Assembly (NCBI GenBank): GCA_000750105.3
Contig: JPHH03000087.1
Coordinates: 30,982 to 94,981 of the forward strand
Direction: 5' to 3'
DNA length: 64,000 nt
DNA from: Tolypocladium sp. Sup5 PDA-1
Lineage: Eukaryota; Ascomycota; Sordariomycetes; Hypocreales; Ophiocordycipitaceae
How positions within the stretch are numbered: the stretch's first letter is position 1; each line of letters begins with the position of its first letter. Position numbers and translations under genes: made by a program. Shown here piece by piece: positions 53,837 through 64,000 of this stretch. The notes beneath the pieces were generated by a model. That model was not told where the DNA came from and made no database searches. It saw only the letters and a list, made by a program, of their open reading frames with translations.

Positions 53837-55018
53837 ATGTCTGACGGGCGTGTCAAGCCAACAAAAGAGGTGCGACCTCATGGTGCCTACGACACAGATG
53901 GCCCACCCGCTGCAGCACATGCAGCAGCGATCATCCAGAATGGAACTGTCTCTTTGACCCAACAGAAAGCCCCTCGCTATCCTCGTCGTGAGCGCAAGCC
54001 CCTCTGGGAGAAACTGAGCGAGAGTTCAGGGGCGACTACACGGTTAGAAACTCGCCAGAAAACACCGCCATCGAGCCCCAGGAAGTCGAACCGAAGCAAA
54101 TTTCTTTCTACCATCTCCGATCAACACGATCCAGCCTCAATCGGACTTCGACGCACTCGCCCGACGCGAATCATATTAGGGCACTGGGCGCAATACAGAG
54201 AAAGCGATGATACCGACGGGCTTGCCGTTTACGGAGAACTCGGAGAAAATGAGTTGTTTCGCGTGATAGCAACGCGAGAAACGAGACGCGGTCAGTTGGA
54301 GGATATGACGGTTCCTTACGAGGAGATCATATTCGAAGACCATCTCAAGCCTCTCCAGCACCAAGAAGTGAAAGAGTATTGCCGCATCCGGCAGCTTCAA
54401 CTTGACCACGGTGAAGTCGAAGCGCAGAGGATCGACAACGAAACCAAGGCCGTATATGGTGCACAAGTTCGCGCCGGCACCATAGAAATGAACCCAAGCA
54501 ACGCCACGACGAGTACGAGCGACACTACTTCCGTGACCCATGGGCATGAGGCTCGTCGGTCAGGAAGTGAGAAGCGCCGTTCGGACAAGCATGCACTGCG
54601 CCAGACGAACGGAAGCCGCTCAGCACGACGTCTCAAGGTGAACGACGCCGTAGAACGTACAAAATTTTGGGCCAGACGTCAAATCGCCAGAGCTGAGGCT
54701 GCTCAGGAGCGTGCTGATCAATACGCTACCAGCAGAGAACGAATTGCGACTGCAGCTGCCTCAACCTCCACCCCAGCCACTGGTATCCGTGCTCTCTCTC
54801 ATAGTACCGAAGATACTCATAACTGGTACTCAGCGCGGCAGGAGTTTCTCCGCTCGAAGGGCGGAGCTCAGGATGCTAAGTTCTACGACAGCATAAAGTA
54901 TGAGCGTAAGTCAACTGGGCCATTCATGGGTAATTTTGTGTCCCAGGGTATGATGCTTAGTATTGACGGCGAGGACTATGTCAAGTATCATGTATTAGCT
55001 AGGCCATCCTTTTTCTAG
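53837..55018 (+). CDS. Conserved fungal hypothetical protein
   Basis: ATG-started single exon, 393 residues. The N-terminal 100 residues are disordered and basic (RYPRRERKPLWEKLSESSG). A conserved-looking core at about 105-185 reads LRRTRPTRIILGHWAQYRES, GLAVYGELGENELFRVIATR, PYEEIIFEDHLKPLQHQEVK, a pattern I associate with an uncharacterised fungal family. Next come a Ser/Thr linker, a basic helical region (RTKFWARRQIARAEAAQERA) and a C-terminal segment (GPFMGNFVSQGMMLSIDGED). It has no signal peptide or membrane span; probably nuclear or cytosolic. Function unknown. Confidence 0.7.
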   Translation: MSDGRVKPTKEVRPHGAYDTDGPPAAAHAAAIIQNGTVSLTQQKAPRYPRRERKPLWEKLSESSGATTRLETRQKTPPSSPRKSNRSKFLSTISDQHDPASIGLRRTRPTRIILGHWAQYRESDDTDGLAVYGELGENELFRVIATRETRRGQLEDMTVPYEEIIFEDHLKPLQHQEVKEYCRIRQLQLDHGEVEAQRIDNETKAVYGAQVRAGTIEMNPSNATTSTSDTTSVTHGHEARRSGSEKRRSDKHALRQTNGSRSARRLKVNDAVERTKFWARRQIARAEAAQERADQYATSRERIATAAASTSTPATGIRALSHSTEDTHNWYSARQEFLRSKGGAQDAKFYDSIKYERKSTGPFMGNFVSQGMMLSIDGEDYVKYHVLARPSFF

Positions 55019-55726
55019 GTTTAAGTTTGTTTGCGCCTTGGGCATCTATCAGCTCTGCTCCACCGGCGAAAATTATGGGCCAAATGATATAGCAATACTG
55101 GGTTTTGACCTGAGCCTGGTGATCTGGACTTGACTTAAGATGTCGATCTGCCGAAAAGAACAATTAATCTGTGAGGAAATCCGTTGCTCGTTCGTTCGCC
55201 TTTGGGTCTGAGTTGGGTGAACAGGATGCGGATGTTGCAACGTAGATAAGAAAGGTTTGCAGATACGCCTCCTTCCACGCCTGATTAGTCTGATGTGATG
55301 ACGATGTATACTTCGAACTATGGCTCACTTTGCAACGACCGATTAGCCCGTAGATCTATACGGCAACCTGAGCAAACTAGCGTGTACGCAAAAGTTTTGC
55401 AATTGCACAAGTTACTATTTTCTGGCTTCTGATCTACCCGCTCAAACAAAGAAGTAATTCGCGCTTTCTAATGATCTTTTAAACCTCATCACCGCGTTAT
55501 TCGACATCAACGGTAGACGGAAAGTAAATACTATGGGAAACACAGGCCCCTGTTGGGTGAAAAATAGAATGCTTTTTTTGCTGGACTCATGTCTCATCGC
55601 CTCCTGAATTGTTAGCTTGTTGATAACGCCATGTTATTAGTCATAACTTTTTACGTTCGACGGTATAATTCTTCAGCCAGCCTTTCCCATTCAAATTCTG
55701 CATCATCGGCATAAAACACTAGTAAA
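55019..55726. other. Intergenic stretch without a supported gene
   Basis: No sizeable frames. It separates the 3' ends of the convergent hypothetical and LysM genes, so it should hold both terminators. Confidence 0.5.
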
Positions 55727-56795
55727 TCAGTGTTTTTCTTTTTGTGGTGAAAGTGGCCGGTAGTCGTATGTCAAACATCCCACGTCCCTGGAGCCACCCA
55801 TGCCTCCATTTCTGGTGCCTGTAGAACGTGTGATCAGCATGTGCATTTCTTTGGCGGTAATCCGGTAACCCACATTGGTGAAAGTTTGCCTTCATGGCAT
55901 CAGAACAAATTGATCCGGACTTGATGTTTTGAGTGGTCTGGTGCTGACAGTTCGGGACCCAAGCGACGGAATAAAAATAATAATGCTCATCACCGCCATC
56001 AAACAAATATGCGACGACGTCGCTGTCCTTGTTTATCTCCACGTCCGCGTGGCCGGTGCAGAATTCATCCGCGAATTTGCTTTGAATACCATTTACAGTT
56101 AGGAAATTCCCGGAGTCATGGCACCTCATTTGCGCAGTATCAGTCGTGCTAGCTGGGTGGCTGGTGGATAAACTCGACTGCATTGACGAATGCGTTGAAC
56201 TAGGTGATATCACACTTGTTTCCGGCAACCCAGAATTGCCAGAACAAGTTGATCCTACTGAGGAACCGCTCATTTTGGAAGATTCAGATGTCTCAGGGGA
56301 ACTCGAAAATACAGTAGATGTAGCTCCCCCCTTTGACGGCTCGGGCGTGGCCGACGGCGTTCCGCGTAATGAGGTTGATGATGTGGTTGAGCTGCCAACT
56401 GTGCTGGAATGCGTCGATGTGGTGGCCGTAGGAGTCTTAGTACTGTGACTCAGAGACTTTGTACTTTCGTCCGTTTCTCTAGTGCTAGCAGTATCGGCAT
56501 GGTGAGTCTGTTCAGGGTAGTCTCGCAAATAAAGAACTCGTGTGCAACCGGACGTCGACCATGCTCCTGGCGGTGACACTGGACTTGTATATGGTACTTT
56601 GTACGTCTGACCTGGGGCAATGAATGCCGTGTTCATCCCCGGGTTTCTTTCTTGAATGATTCGATAGTCAGGAAGACCCAATATCCGAGCAGCTTCGTCG
56701 ACCGTATCATTTCGCAACACCTGCCAGACGTCGGACCTGCTGGTGCAGGCTGCCGCACCGAAAGTAGCAAAGGCTAGGAAAACGAAAGACAACAT
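55727..56795 (-). CDS. Secreted LysM protein with Ser/Thr-rich linker
   Basis: Complement of 55874..56795 and 55727..55818; the 55-bp intron is phase 1 and restores the Cys-rich end (NFHQ|CTRNGGMGGSRDVGCLTY); 337 residues. Signal peptide MLSFVFLAFATFGAAA. One LysM motif at about 24-70 (LRNDTVDEAARILGLPDYRI, IQERNPGMNTAFIAPGQTYK). A Ser/Thr-rich linker of about 130 residues should be O-glycosylated. A C-terminal domain with six or more Cys follows (MRCHDSGNFLTVNGIQSKF, VPNCQHQTTQNIKSGSICSD). LysM binds chitin oligomers; secreted fungal LysM proteins protect walls or mask chitin from hosts. Whether one LysM suffices here is unknown. The frame stays open upstream of the chosen ATG, but without a signal peptide. 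Confidence 0.8.
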
Positions 56796-57954
56796 ATTCA
56801 AAAAGGATTCTTTCGCGTTTTCGCCGTGACTCCTCAGAGAGACCGTGTCACTCATATACTCCTTTGAGCAACATTTTTCTTGTCCGACCGTGCCAATATT
56901 GCTGCGGCTACAGTCCATATAATGACGAAGTTGAAGGCAGCCCGCAATCGTGCTTGATGGACATAGAAAAGCCCATACGGCGTCAAACGGACATCTGATA
57001 CGTACGGTGTGGCTTAGTTTGTATCCCCATTTTAACGTCAAAGATTTTCAGTACGTACTTTATGTATCGGACTGTAATAATATCCCTTCACTTGACCCAT
57101 TTGTTGACAACTATAAACCACTTGTTGGGTGTCAGGGTCACAGTCGCGTGCACGAGGTCAAGAGTCGGGCTTCAATTTGCCGGAGGTCCGTTTGGATCCA
57201 GCTTGGTCCATGCCGAACATCGGGACCGGAGCAGTTACTGCACCAAGGCACGGAGCCGTATGCTTCCATCCCGCCCGCTTAAAGGTCTACAATCGCTTCC
57301 AAAAGACGAGCGCGGACAGAGTGTGCTCTTCGGATTTACCCCTCGCGCATGATGACAAAACATGCCCGTGACAAGCATGATATCGGTAGATGAGACACAA
57401 CGGACATCAAGCGGAATACCACTTGAGCTGCAGTTGAATTTTATCCTCGTCTGAGTACTCGGCGCTCTGATCGTCGTTTCAGTTTATCTCTAGCGCGTCG
57501 GACGCGGGCATTGCCAATCTTTTTGTACCACTGGGACACATCTTCCAACCACGCGCTAATTGGGTTCAGTCAAGGGGGCGTCATTGCGACCTTGAGAGAA
57601 GAAACCGGCTGCTAAAGTCACCGCTATGCGCGCGCGTCATATCGACCACGATCAAACTCACAGAGGAACGTGAACACCACTGGCTATGCAAGCAAACGCT
57701 TGGGCGTACGACTTCGTTAGAGCGGGCAGCCGTCCAAAAATCTACCGGGCGATGACAAGTAATTGGCTAACAACCTTTCAGCAAAGGCTAATGGGTCTTA
57801 TGCACAGCTGCCGTTTGGTTGCTGCGTTCTTACGTGCTGTTTCATCTAATCAAATTGTTACGACATCATTTGACATGGAGGTGATTATGTAACGGAGCAG
57901 ATTGCTTTTATGCAGCTATAGAATTGGCATACATGCCCAGACCTCTAGGCCCGG
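56796..57954. other. Intergenic stretch without a supported gene
   Basis: Short frames only (60-110 codons), none with recognisable features. Confidence 0.45.
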
Positions 57955-59565
57955 TCATGAAAGTGGCAACTTAACCCTAGGATCCAAACTTGTGTACGCT
58001 CCGTATTCATTGTCTCCTATAGTATCATGCTGCTTCAGATGATACACGTCAATCATCAAATTCTCAGCGGGGAGCTCCCGGTTGACAATAGCACAGCAGA
58101 GGCCGCGTGCTTGATCGAGCCAACCCTCCAAGGGGTCACAGTCGTCCGCAAGTCGAGAACGTAGCTTCTCAATGAGCTGGTGCCTCTGAGAGTTCCGCAT
58201 GCTTCGAATCGATGGGGTGCTTGGTACGACGAGAAGCAAGGTGTACTTCCCTACCCCCCAGTCCTTACGTAGGTTGCACAGGTCTGTCCAGAATTTACAT
58301 TGTGACTGCATTGATCTCATGTCCCGGATACACTGCAGATCTATCTTGTAGTTCATTGCCCTTTCTATTGCGTCTGTGTCGCGAAGCTGGTCCATTCTGT
58401 CATGGAATAATGTGGCATTGTACCTCTCGTGGAATATACTGCCTATACCTCCCTTTTTCATTGAATGCCATAGCACGGCCAGGTTGGTCCGCGTCGAGGC
58501 GTCGATAGACCTAGTTGCCAAGACCGCTTCGCTAAGACGATCAAGAATAGTTCGGCGGTCATTTGGGAAGATTTGACGAGTCTGTTGAAGCAAAGCCGGG
58601 GATGTGTAGTTCAACGGTCTCTGTGTTGCTATCGTTGGACTACGACCTAATTGTCTTGCTCCTCGAGTAACCCGTGGAGAGGGTGTCTCAGTATTGTAGG
58701 CCGCACAAATCTCAGGTGGTGTAGCAGGGGTGGCAGTAGTTGGTCGAGAGCTAGAATTCATGCCGTTTATAGCATCGTTGAAAAAGAGCGACTGCTCTTC
58801 TCTCTCTTGCACAAGAAGATCTTCAAAATCCCCATCATCAGGGTCTACCTTTCCGCAAAGAAGCTCAATAAGAACGCGGGAGCGGAATGATGGAATCATC
58901 TCATCGGCAACCCTCTGGCTGAGGTGCGGACTCCCCTGCTGAATGCACCGAATCCCCAGAAGCATAAATATTCCCGAGTCTTCGGGTCGAGTCTGCTTTG
59001 GTCCCGTCCAGTGAGTTACAGCATCTCTGGAGTCGTTGGTGGAGAACTTTGGTATGTAGTCCTGATGTCTGCTATCATACCAATGGATACAATCCTCATA
59101 CGCGACAGCAAAGGCCCAATCATCCCCATCTCGGAATGGTATGATTGTGGGTCGATCGAGTCCTTCCTCACCGATTTCGTTGACGCCCTCCTTTAGGGTG
59201 CGGACTTCCAGAATCTGCGTACGGAGAGATTTCGGGCGAAGGAGGTGAAGGTATCCGTTTACTACGTCCAGGTCGACGTAATCGTTTTGGGCTAGGTGCA
59301 AAATCGACGATGGAATTTCTGCGGGAGGGAACTGCGAAACTCTGCAAGCGTATTCTGTCCACTCTGTCTTGGTTTGAGGGGTCGAGGCCTCTGAGTCCGG
59401 CATGCTTTCAAAAGATGGATATTCCCCGCATCCTTCCGAGGCGGAAGACCGAATCCCATTGGGGTATCGCCTTTCAATAAACCGCAAAGCTGTCTGCGCA
59501 TAAGCAAGTGAACTGCATGAGAACGCACCAAGTGCAATCTGCTTAAACTTCTCGTATTCAGCCAT
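57955..59565 (-). CDS. Ulp1-like (C48) fold protein, catalytic residues substituted
   Basis: Single exon, 536 residues, ATG at 59565. The segment from about 90 to 245 has the order of a Ulp1 protease: LHLAQNDYVDLDVVNGYLHL, IIPFRDGDDWAFAVAYEDCI, HWYDS, THWTGPKQTRPEDSGIFMLL, GIRC. In active Ulp1 enzymes the pattern is HW...D...DCG. Here the His position is Asp (DDW), the Asp is kept (YDS), and the nucleophile Cys is Ser (DSG). It is therefore probably not a SUMO protease in the usual sense. The C-terminal half is helical (ILDRLSEAVLATRSIDASTR, FWTDLCNLRKDWGVGKYTLL) with no known domain. The start overlaps that of a divergent gene on the other strand. Confidence 0.6.
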   Translation of the reverse strand: MAEYEKFKQIALGAFSCSSLAYAQTALRFIERRYPNGIRSSASEGCGEYPSFESMPDSEASTPQTKTEWTEYACRVSQFPPAEIPSSILHLAQNDYVDLDVVNGYLHLLRPKSLRTQILEVRTLKEGVNEIGEEGLDRPTIIPFRDGDDWAFAVAYEDCIHWYDSRHQDYIPKFSTNDSRDAVTHWTGPKQTRPEDSGIFMLLGIRCIQQGSPHLSQRVADEMIPSFRSRVLIELLCGKVDPDDGDFEDLLVQEREEQSLFFNDAINGMNSSSRPTTATPATPPEICAAYNTETPSPRVTRGARQLGRSPTIATQRPLNYTSPALLQQTRQIFPNDRRTILDRLSEAVLATRSIDASTRTNLAVLWHSMKKGGIGSIFHERYNATLFHDRMDQLRDTDAIERAMNYKIDLQCIRDMRSMQSQCKFWTDLCNLRKDWGVGKYTLLLVVPSTPSIRSMRNSQRHQLIEKLRSRLADDCDPLEGWLDQARGLCCAIVNRELPAENLMIDVYHLKQHDTIGDNEYGAYTSLDPRVKLPLS

Positions 59566-60142
59566 GGCTACCCGGCCATTGGTGTGTCTCGTAGGCGGGC
59601 TGATGGCTTTTAACTACTCCGCCAATTCATGTGTAGCCGCCGAAGTAGCTGATGGGATCCGATTGTCGCCTTTTCAACATTCGATGTCCAGAACAGTACC
59701 AGAGATGCTGCTCCAGTACAACAGACAAAGGCTGAAAAAAATCCATTGGCAGTCGTTGATGCAGCTGCAATTGGACATCCAAATTGAATATAAGGCAACC
59801 ACAGACGTAAAGCGCACGCTGGTACAAGTCTTCTTCATCGACAGTTTGAGAAATCGACAACCCGGTATGGAACACTACGCGGAAGCGAGACGAAAAGGCA
59901 ACAGGAGACCGCGATCAAACTCAAGTCGCCGCCCAGCACTTCGAAGATGCATTCCCAATTTGCCTTCACTCGTATCAGTGCCGGAAGCACCTAAGGAGCA
60001 TATTGAAAGGGATGTGGTTGAGGAATGGGTGGCAGGCATGTCCCCTGTCGACTCAACACCAGCGGAAGGAAGCGTAAAAGACGACATCTCAGCACAAGGT
60101 CAGCTGGGGGATCAGAGTTTGAAGGACTCAGAGAGCACATGA
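59564..60142 (+). CDS. Conserved fungal hypothetical protein, divergent to the Ulp1-like gene
   Basis: 192 codons. The middle part (EMLLQYNRQRLKKIHWQSLM, QLQLDIQIEYKATTDVKRTL, VFFIDSLRNRQPGMEHYAEA) is a basic amphipathic helix pair I associate with an uncharacterised fungal family, followed by KGNRRPRSNSSRRPALRR and an acidic end. The first ATG (59564) overlaps the ATG of the minus-strand gene by two bases, which is improbable for two genuine starts. A later ATG at 59684 or an upstream exon is more likely (a TAG acceptor lies near 59635). Function unknown, possibly nucleic-acid binding from its basic composition. Confidence 0.5.
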   Translation: MATRPLVCLVGGLMAFNYSANSCVAAEVADGIRLSPFQHSMSRTVPEMLLQYNRQRLKKIHWQSLMQLQLDIQIEYKATTDVKRTLVQVFFIDSLRNRQPGMEHYAEARRKGNRRPRSNSSRRPALRRCIPNLPSLVSVPEAPKEHIERDVVEEWVAGMSPVDSTPAEGSVKDDISAQGQLGDQSLKDSEST

Positions 60143-61374
60143 CCACGCCGCTATCGTTCGAGCGGATGACTGGGAACGGAGCGGGCATTGTTGACCCGGC
60201 CCAAGTCGTCAGCGGTGCGGGCAATGGTTCCAAGACAGTTGTTGAATTGCCCCGACAACCAACAGCAGCATGTCTACCCGAGAAAGTCCTGCACATGTTA
60301 CTCTGTCCTTAAATGAGCTGTGGCCTGCCTTAGTAAACCTTTTTAGCAGAGTTCGGTTCTGGGTTCGAACTTGTTAGTAAAGGCTCTTTAAAGCTGATTG
60401 GCGAAGAATCGATTCAACTGTTTGCTCTCCTTCAACGTGATCCGCAATCGTCTTACGCCTACCCATTCTGCTATGATAATGACAAAGATGAGGCATCTAA
60501 GAACACCAGAAAGCCAGAGAGGGTGACGTCTTCTATATATTCCTAGATTGCACATTCTCTTGGATTCCAAGCGCACCTATCATCCACCACCTAGCTGTCT
60601 TCACCTTCTACCGACCGATTTCGTTCGAATGATCTTTGAAATTCATTATCAGGCGATGGTGCCCCTGATCTCCGAAACCTTTGGGCTGCTTGGCCTTCGT
60701 GAGAAAAGCATGACCAGAGCCTGTGCACCTCAACCCTATTATTGGCAATTTCGATCGATCGCATAATAGGTGAAGCCATGTTGTTCGAACTAAGGTTTGA
60801 GGCCGAGGGCGTGATTACGTGCTGCTGCATTTTCTTGCTGCTAACCATGCATCCCATGGGAATATCTAGTGTAGCCGGCGATCGGGTGCTGAGCTACCTC
60901 GATAAGGGAAGGCTTTGTGAATCAGAGTTCCTGCAAAATCTGCAGGCAAGGTGAGTTATCTATGGAGTATACTTAATGTGAAGCGATGTGCTTATGCCTT
61001 TCACTTGCCACCTACAGTACCAGCTTCACAACTCTTCCTTAGTAGAGTGACTAAGGGGATATTTGGGGCCGAAGGGCTTATGCGTCAAATGGTAGGCCTA
61101 AAGTCTTCTTGTGCTCTACAACATTGATATGGTGTTGCGATTTCACAACGTTAAATACTACACAATATTTCATGAGTGATATATAGTGCTCAATGAAAGC
61201 CGAAAGTCAAACTCCAGCCTGAGGTGGACATTCTGCCCCAACTGGTACCTAGACATCTCGAACTAGCGCAGACGCCGGTAGTATTTCAAGCGCCTCTGGC
61301 TCGATCGGCCGAACAGTGTGGGCATCCCTTCCATCTCGTTCATCGATGCAGGCATCACTCTAGCCTTCTGGGAA
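60143..61374. other. Intergenic stretch without a supported gene
   Basis: Short frames only. TAGTAAAC and GTTAGTAAAGG near 60331-60380 form a loose direct repeat around GGTTCGAAC, which superficially looks like a tRNA B box but lacks the rest of a tRNA. Confidence 0.4.
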
Positions 61375-62718
61375 ATGATCGAGTCCCTTCCAATCGAACT
61401 GGTTTGCATGGTAGCCAAGCATTGCTCACTGAAAGATCAAGCATGCCTCGCACGAACCTGCCGGCGCCTTCACGAAATTTGCAATCCAATTCTTTACAAG
61501 AACGACGCCGAATATTATGGCTCTTCCCCTGTTTTTCACGCCATTACACGCTGTACAGACCAAACTGTGGCGCTGCGAACACTTAAGGCAGCTCAGATTG
61601 GGGGCGCGAGCTTTCAGCAATGCCAGGCTTCCTGTAAGGAAGACCAAAGGCGCTTTTGCACCCATCTGATAGTCTACCCGTCTCTTTATCTGGCTGCGAC
61701 AAGAGGACTTGATGATGTAGTATCATTCCTCCTCGACCGTGGAGTTTCTCCCGATGGGCCTGAAGGTGTCGATATAACACCCCTTTTTGGAGCCTTATCC
61801 GCTGGGAAAGAGACCACTGCATTGCTGTTGGCACTGCGAGGGGCATCTGTGACTTCACAGAAGCTGGGTCTAAGCGCCCTCCATGCCTCGGTACATGCTG
61901 GCTTTCAGCGTATGACGTCCTATCTTATACGATGTAAGAAGATGGACGTAAACGGCAAATCGAAGTCCGGGGCAACCCCTATCATGTTGGCCATCTCCTC
62001 GGGCAAGACCGCCATGGTTCCTCAACTGGTCACTTTGGGCGCCAATATCTACGAGCCTCTTTTGAACGCCTGCACTCGACACGACTTTGACTTCGCCTTA
62101 CAGCTTCTGGATGCAGTGGCTGTTGTCTTTGAGCACGGTCTACAGCTGCAAGAGTGTCTGGACCTCGTCATATTTATCGTCACCCAGAAGGCTGCATACG
62201 GAAGGCGTGCACATAAAGCCCTCCTTGATAGGCTCCTCACGTTAATTACAGGCTGCTGTCCAGAGCAGCACAACTCATCTATGAGCGCATCTAGCTTAAA
62301 CGTGGAGCGGGACAAGCACGTTATGTCTATTGATATTGCGAGTCTGTTCGATGGTCTTCTGCAGCGAATGTTGTCTATAGACCGCGGAGACCCGGACGTC
62401 GCATCTTTATTGCTAAGCTACGGTGCGAAGCTTCAAGCAGGCACTTTCGTCGAGCTCTTGGGTGCCTTGCGGCCGCCGCTTTTTCAGCATAATAAGCCCC
62501 AACTTTTGCGGCAGCATCCCAAGCTCTTGCAAGCTTTTCAAATCGTTCACTCACACTGCTCAGCGATACCTCCAGGAGATAGGGACATGATGACGAACTA
62601 TTTTCTCCGTCGGGCTCCTGATGAAGTGCTTTGTCTGATCAGCAAGATGACCGCTCGAGGGATTTCTTTGACAGCACACGGGGTCCAACAGATGTCTCAG
62701 GAGGCCGCGTCTGAATAG
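61375..62718 (+). CDS. F-box/ankyrin-repeat protein
   Basis: 447 residues from the ATG at 61375; the frame is open a little upstream but without another ATG. An F-box lies at residues 2-42 (IESLPIELVCMVAKHCSLKD, QACLARTCRRLHEICNPILY). Ankyrin repeats follow: PSLYLAATRGLDDVVSFLLD, ITPLFGALSAGKETTALLLA, LSALHASVHAGFQRMTSYLI, ATPIMLAISSGKTAMVPQLV. The last 200 residues are helical and diverged. It should join a Cullin-RING (SCF) ubiquitin ligase through Skp1 and present a substrate through the ankyrin repeats. Such proteins are expanded and fast-evolving in ascomycetes. It is intact by sequence. Confidence 0.8.
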   Translation: MIESLPIELVCMVAKHCSLKDQACLARTCRRLHEICNPILYKNDAEYYGSSPVFHAITRCTDQTVALRTLKAAQIGGASFQQCQASCKEDQRRFCTHLIVYPSLYLAATRGLDDVVSFLLDRGVSPDGPEGVDITPLFGALSAGKETTALLLALRGASVTSQKLGLSALHASVHAGFQRMTSYLIRCKKMDVNGKSKSGATPIMLAISSGKTAMVPQLVTLGANIYEPLLNACTRHDFDFALQLLDAVAVVFEHGLQLQECLDLVIFIVTQKAAYGRRAHKALLDRLLTLITGCCPEQHNSSMSASSLNVERDKHVMSIDIASLFDGLLQRMLSIDRGDPDVASLLLSYGAKLQAGTFVELLGALRPPLFQHNKPQLLRQHPKLLQAFQIVHSHCSAIPPGDRDMMTNYFLRRAPDEVLCLISKMTARGISLTAHGVQQMSQEAASE

Positions 62719-64000
62719 TTTTAATCAAGGAGTTTAATAGTGTCAGTGCTTTTTCCAGTGACGGTATCTGTTCCAGGTGACCATGCAGACGAGACATTCT
62801 CCGGCGTGAGCATCTTCAGGAACGCGGCTGGTTGTAGATGGTATCTGTACAACCTTTTCACGTTCAGGCCATGTTCCGCGACACGATGAGTCTGCGGTCG
62901 GGCAGCGACCTCAACAAGGTTGGCACCAAGTGCGCATCATGAAGTGATTCGTCAGCATATGCATCGATCGAAATACGAAGGATGCCGCTGAAGAAGCCGA
63001 GGTGAGCTTCCGGTGACTTACAGAAATGTCGAGTTTCTCTTCCCGTGCGTTGTCTTACGATTTGTCGCAAGGGAGGACTGAGAAAATAGCCATGGTCACG
63101 GAGCCGCCCAAGGATTCTTGCCATCCCGAAGCCCCACCTGTGGCTCCTCAACCAGATTACGCCGTTCCGCCCCTCATTATCGATTCGACTACAGAAAACG
63201 GCAGTTCGGCTTTTGTTAAAGTCAGACAAGACTTGTACCGTGCCACAAAGACATCAGATAGGACAGACTTCATCGATCTAGTACTAGAGGAACCCAGAGT
63301 GAGCCCTTCTTGCAATGATCCGTTCTGAAGCGAAATTTGCTGTAGCCCGATTTTGAGAGAAAGCATCAACTGGACGTGTCAGACGTGCCAGGGGCAAATA
63401 GGGCAAAAAGCTAAATAGCCTAGAGAGAGCCTCTGGATGGGTATAGTAATGCGCAGCGACAATGCCACCCCAAATTCTGCATCAGAGAGGAGCGTGGGAA
63501 AATACGTCCAAATAATTCCACAGAACCACAATTCCATAGCACTAGCGTGATCAGAAAATACTGTTGGGTCCCGTAGGCAGAAGAAACGTGTATCACATTC
63601 GAATCAGGCCGATTAGGAGGCAAGGATATTGGGCAAACAAAGTGCTTCCCCGCTTTGTGTGCATGGCTCTGTGATTTGTCATCGCTATGGTGCTAACGCC
63701 TGTAGGCCAGCGAGTGATGGTCTCTTTAATGTTCACGTTAAGATGAAGACTATAAAAAAAACGATAGAGTCCTATATTCGAATTTTATGGCAATTTAAAA
63801 GCATAAGCAAAAACCGAAAGACACATGCGTCCAAATGACCAAAAGTCAACCAAACAACTTAAACCGGTCCAGCCGTTACATCAAAAATGAGAAGTAGAAG
63901 TCCAAGATAGTAAAGGACCATGTTGAATTGTTCCAATTTCGCTCCGGTTAAAGCTTGGCAACTGCTTTATCTTCGGAGCCTGTGGTCGCCTTTTTTTCAG
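62719..64000. other. 3' flank without a supported gene
   Basis: Overlapping frames at 62864-63229 (minus) and 63026-63328 (plus) cannot be told apart and neither has domain support. The last 350 bases are A/T-rich. Confidence 0.4.

Noticed and set aside
13791..57041. A LysM-chitinase effector cluster
   Set aside because: The LysM gene (55.7 kb) and the chitinase (15 kb) are 40 kb apart with unrelated genes between.
60361..60400. Possible tRNA around GGTTCGAAC
   Set aside because: No acceptor, D-arm or anticodon stem could be folded around it.
62864..63328. Overlapping plus and minus frames of about 100-121 codons
   Set aside because: Neither strand has domain support and the minus frame lacks an ATG at its start.

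Overview
The window looks like an accessory stretch of a filamentous ascomycete genome, probably Sordariomycetes and possibly Hypocreales. The genus cannot be read from the sequence. The evidence is split genes with short GT-AG introns (mostly 45-95 bp), a chit42-type GH18 chitinase, fungus-restricted families (DUF3723, DUF1774, fungal Zn2Cys6 and MADS-like proteins, SERAC1-like/NB-ARC/TPR NLRs), and fungal hAT and LINE-type elements. A 100-base N run at 52550-52649 marks an assembly gap. Gene models below were rebuilt by joining exons by eye: splice phases close in every model called CDS, but none is confirmed by transcripts.

Layout. 0-6 kb: 3' part of a DUF1774 membrane protein, a DUF3723 gene and a five-exon ferric reductase. 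6-13.5 kb: sparse small genes (chromo-like protein, a degenerate kinase-fold gene, two small hypotheticals, a small membrane protein). 13.8-16.5 kb: a secreted protein and a GH18 chitinase transcribed away from each other over a shared 0.6 kb. 16.6-23.3 kb: a MADS-like two-exon gene, a six-exon coiled-coil gene with micro-exons, a Zn2Cys6 regulator with a GC-AG intron and an unresolved 5' end, and a second MADS-like gene. 24.2-27.7 kb: a broken NLR joined to a broken LaeA-like methyltransferase remnant. 28.2-30.4 kb: an ATP-dependent DNA ligase with an in-frame TAG before an NLS-like tail. 30.4-31.9 kb: AT-rich DNA and a LINE 3' fragment. 32.2-35.9 kb: a cytochrome b561-type protein, a GYGDY-repeat secreted protein with a frameshift, and a GPI-anchored cupredoxin.

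36.6-46.1 kb is a zone of decay and transposition: a histidine-kinase pseudogene, an ankyrin fragment, a hypothetical gene, an intact hAT element with 19-bp inverted ends and palindromic subterminal repeats, a BTB gene with a replaced C terminus and a GC-AG intron, a dynamin fragment and a second LINE fragment. 46-64 kb becomes more ordinary: a C2H2 regulator, an amino-acid permease, regulator-like and conserved hypothetical proteins, a LysM protein, a Ulp1-like protein lacking catalytic residues beside a divergent conserved gene, and an F-box/ankyrin protein.

No operon-like logic or complete biosynthetic cluster is visible. The common thread is surface and secreted functions (chitinase, LysM protein, cupredoxin, ferric reductase, permease) and lineage-specific self/non-self families, mixed with recombination scars. 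No tRNA, rRNA or CRISPR was seen.
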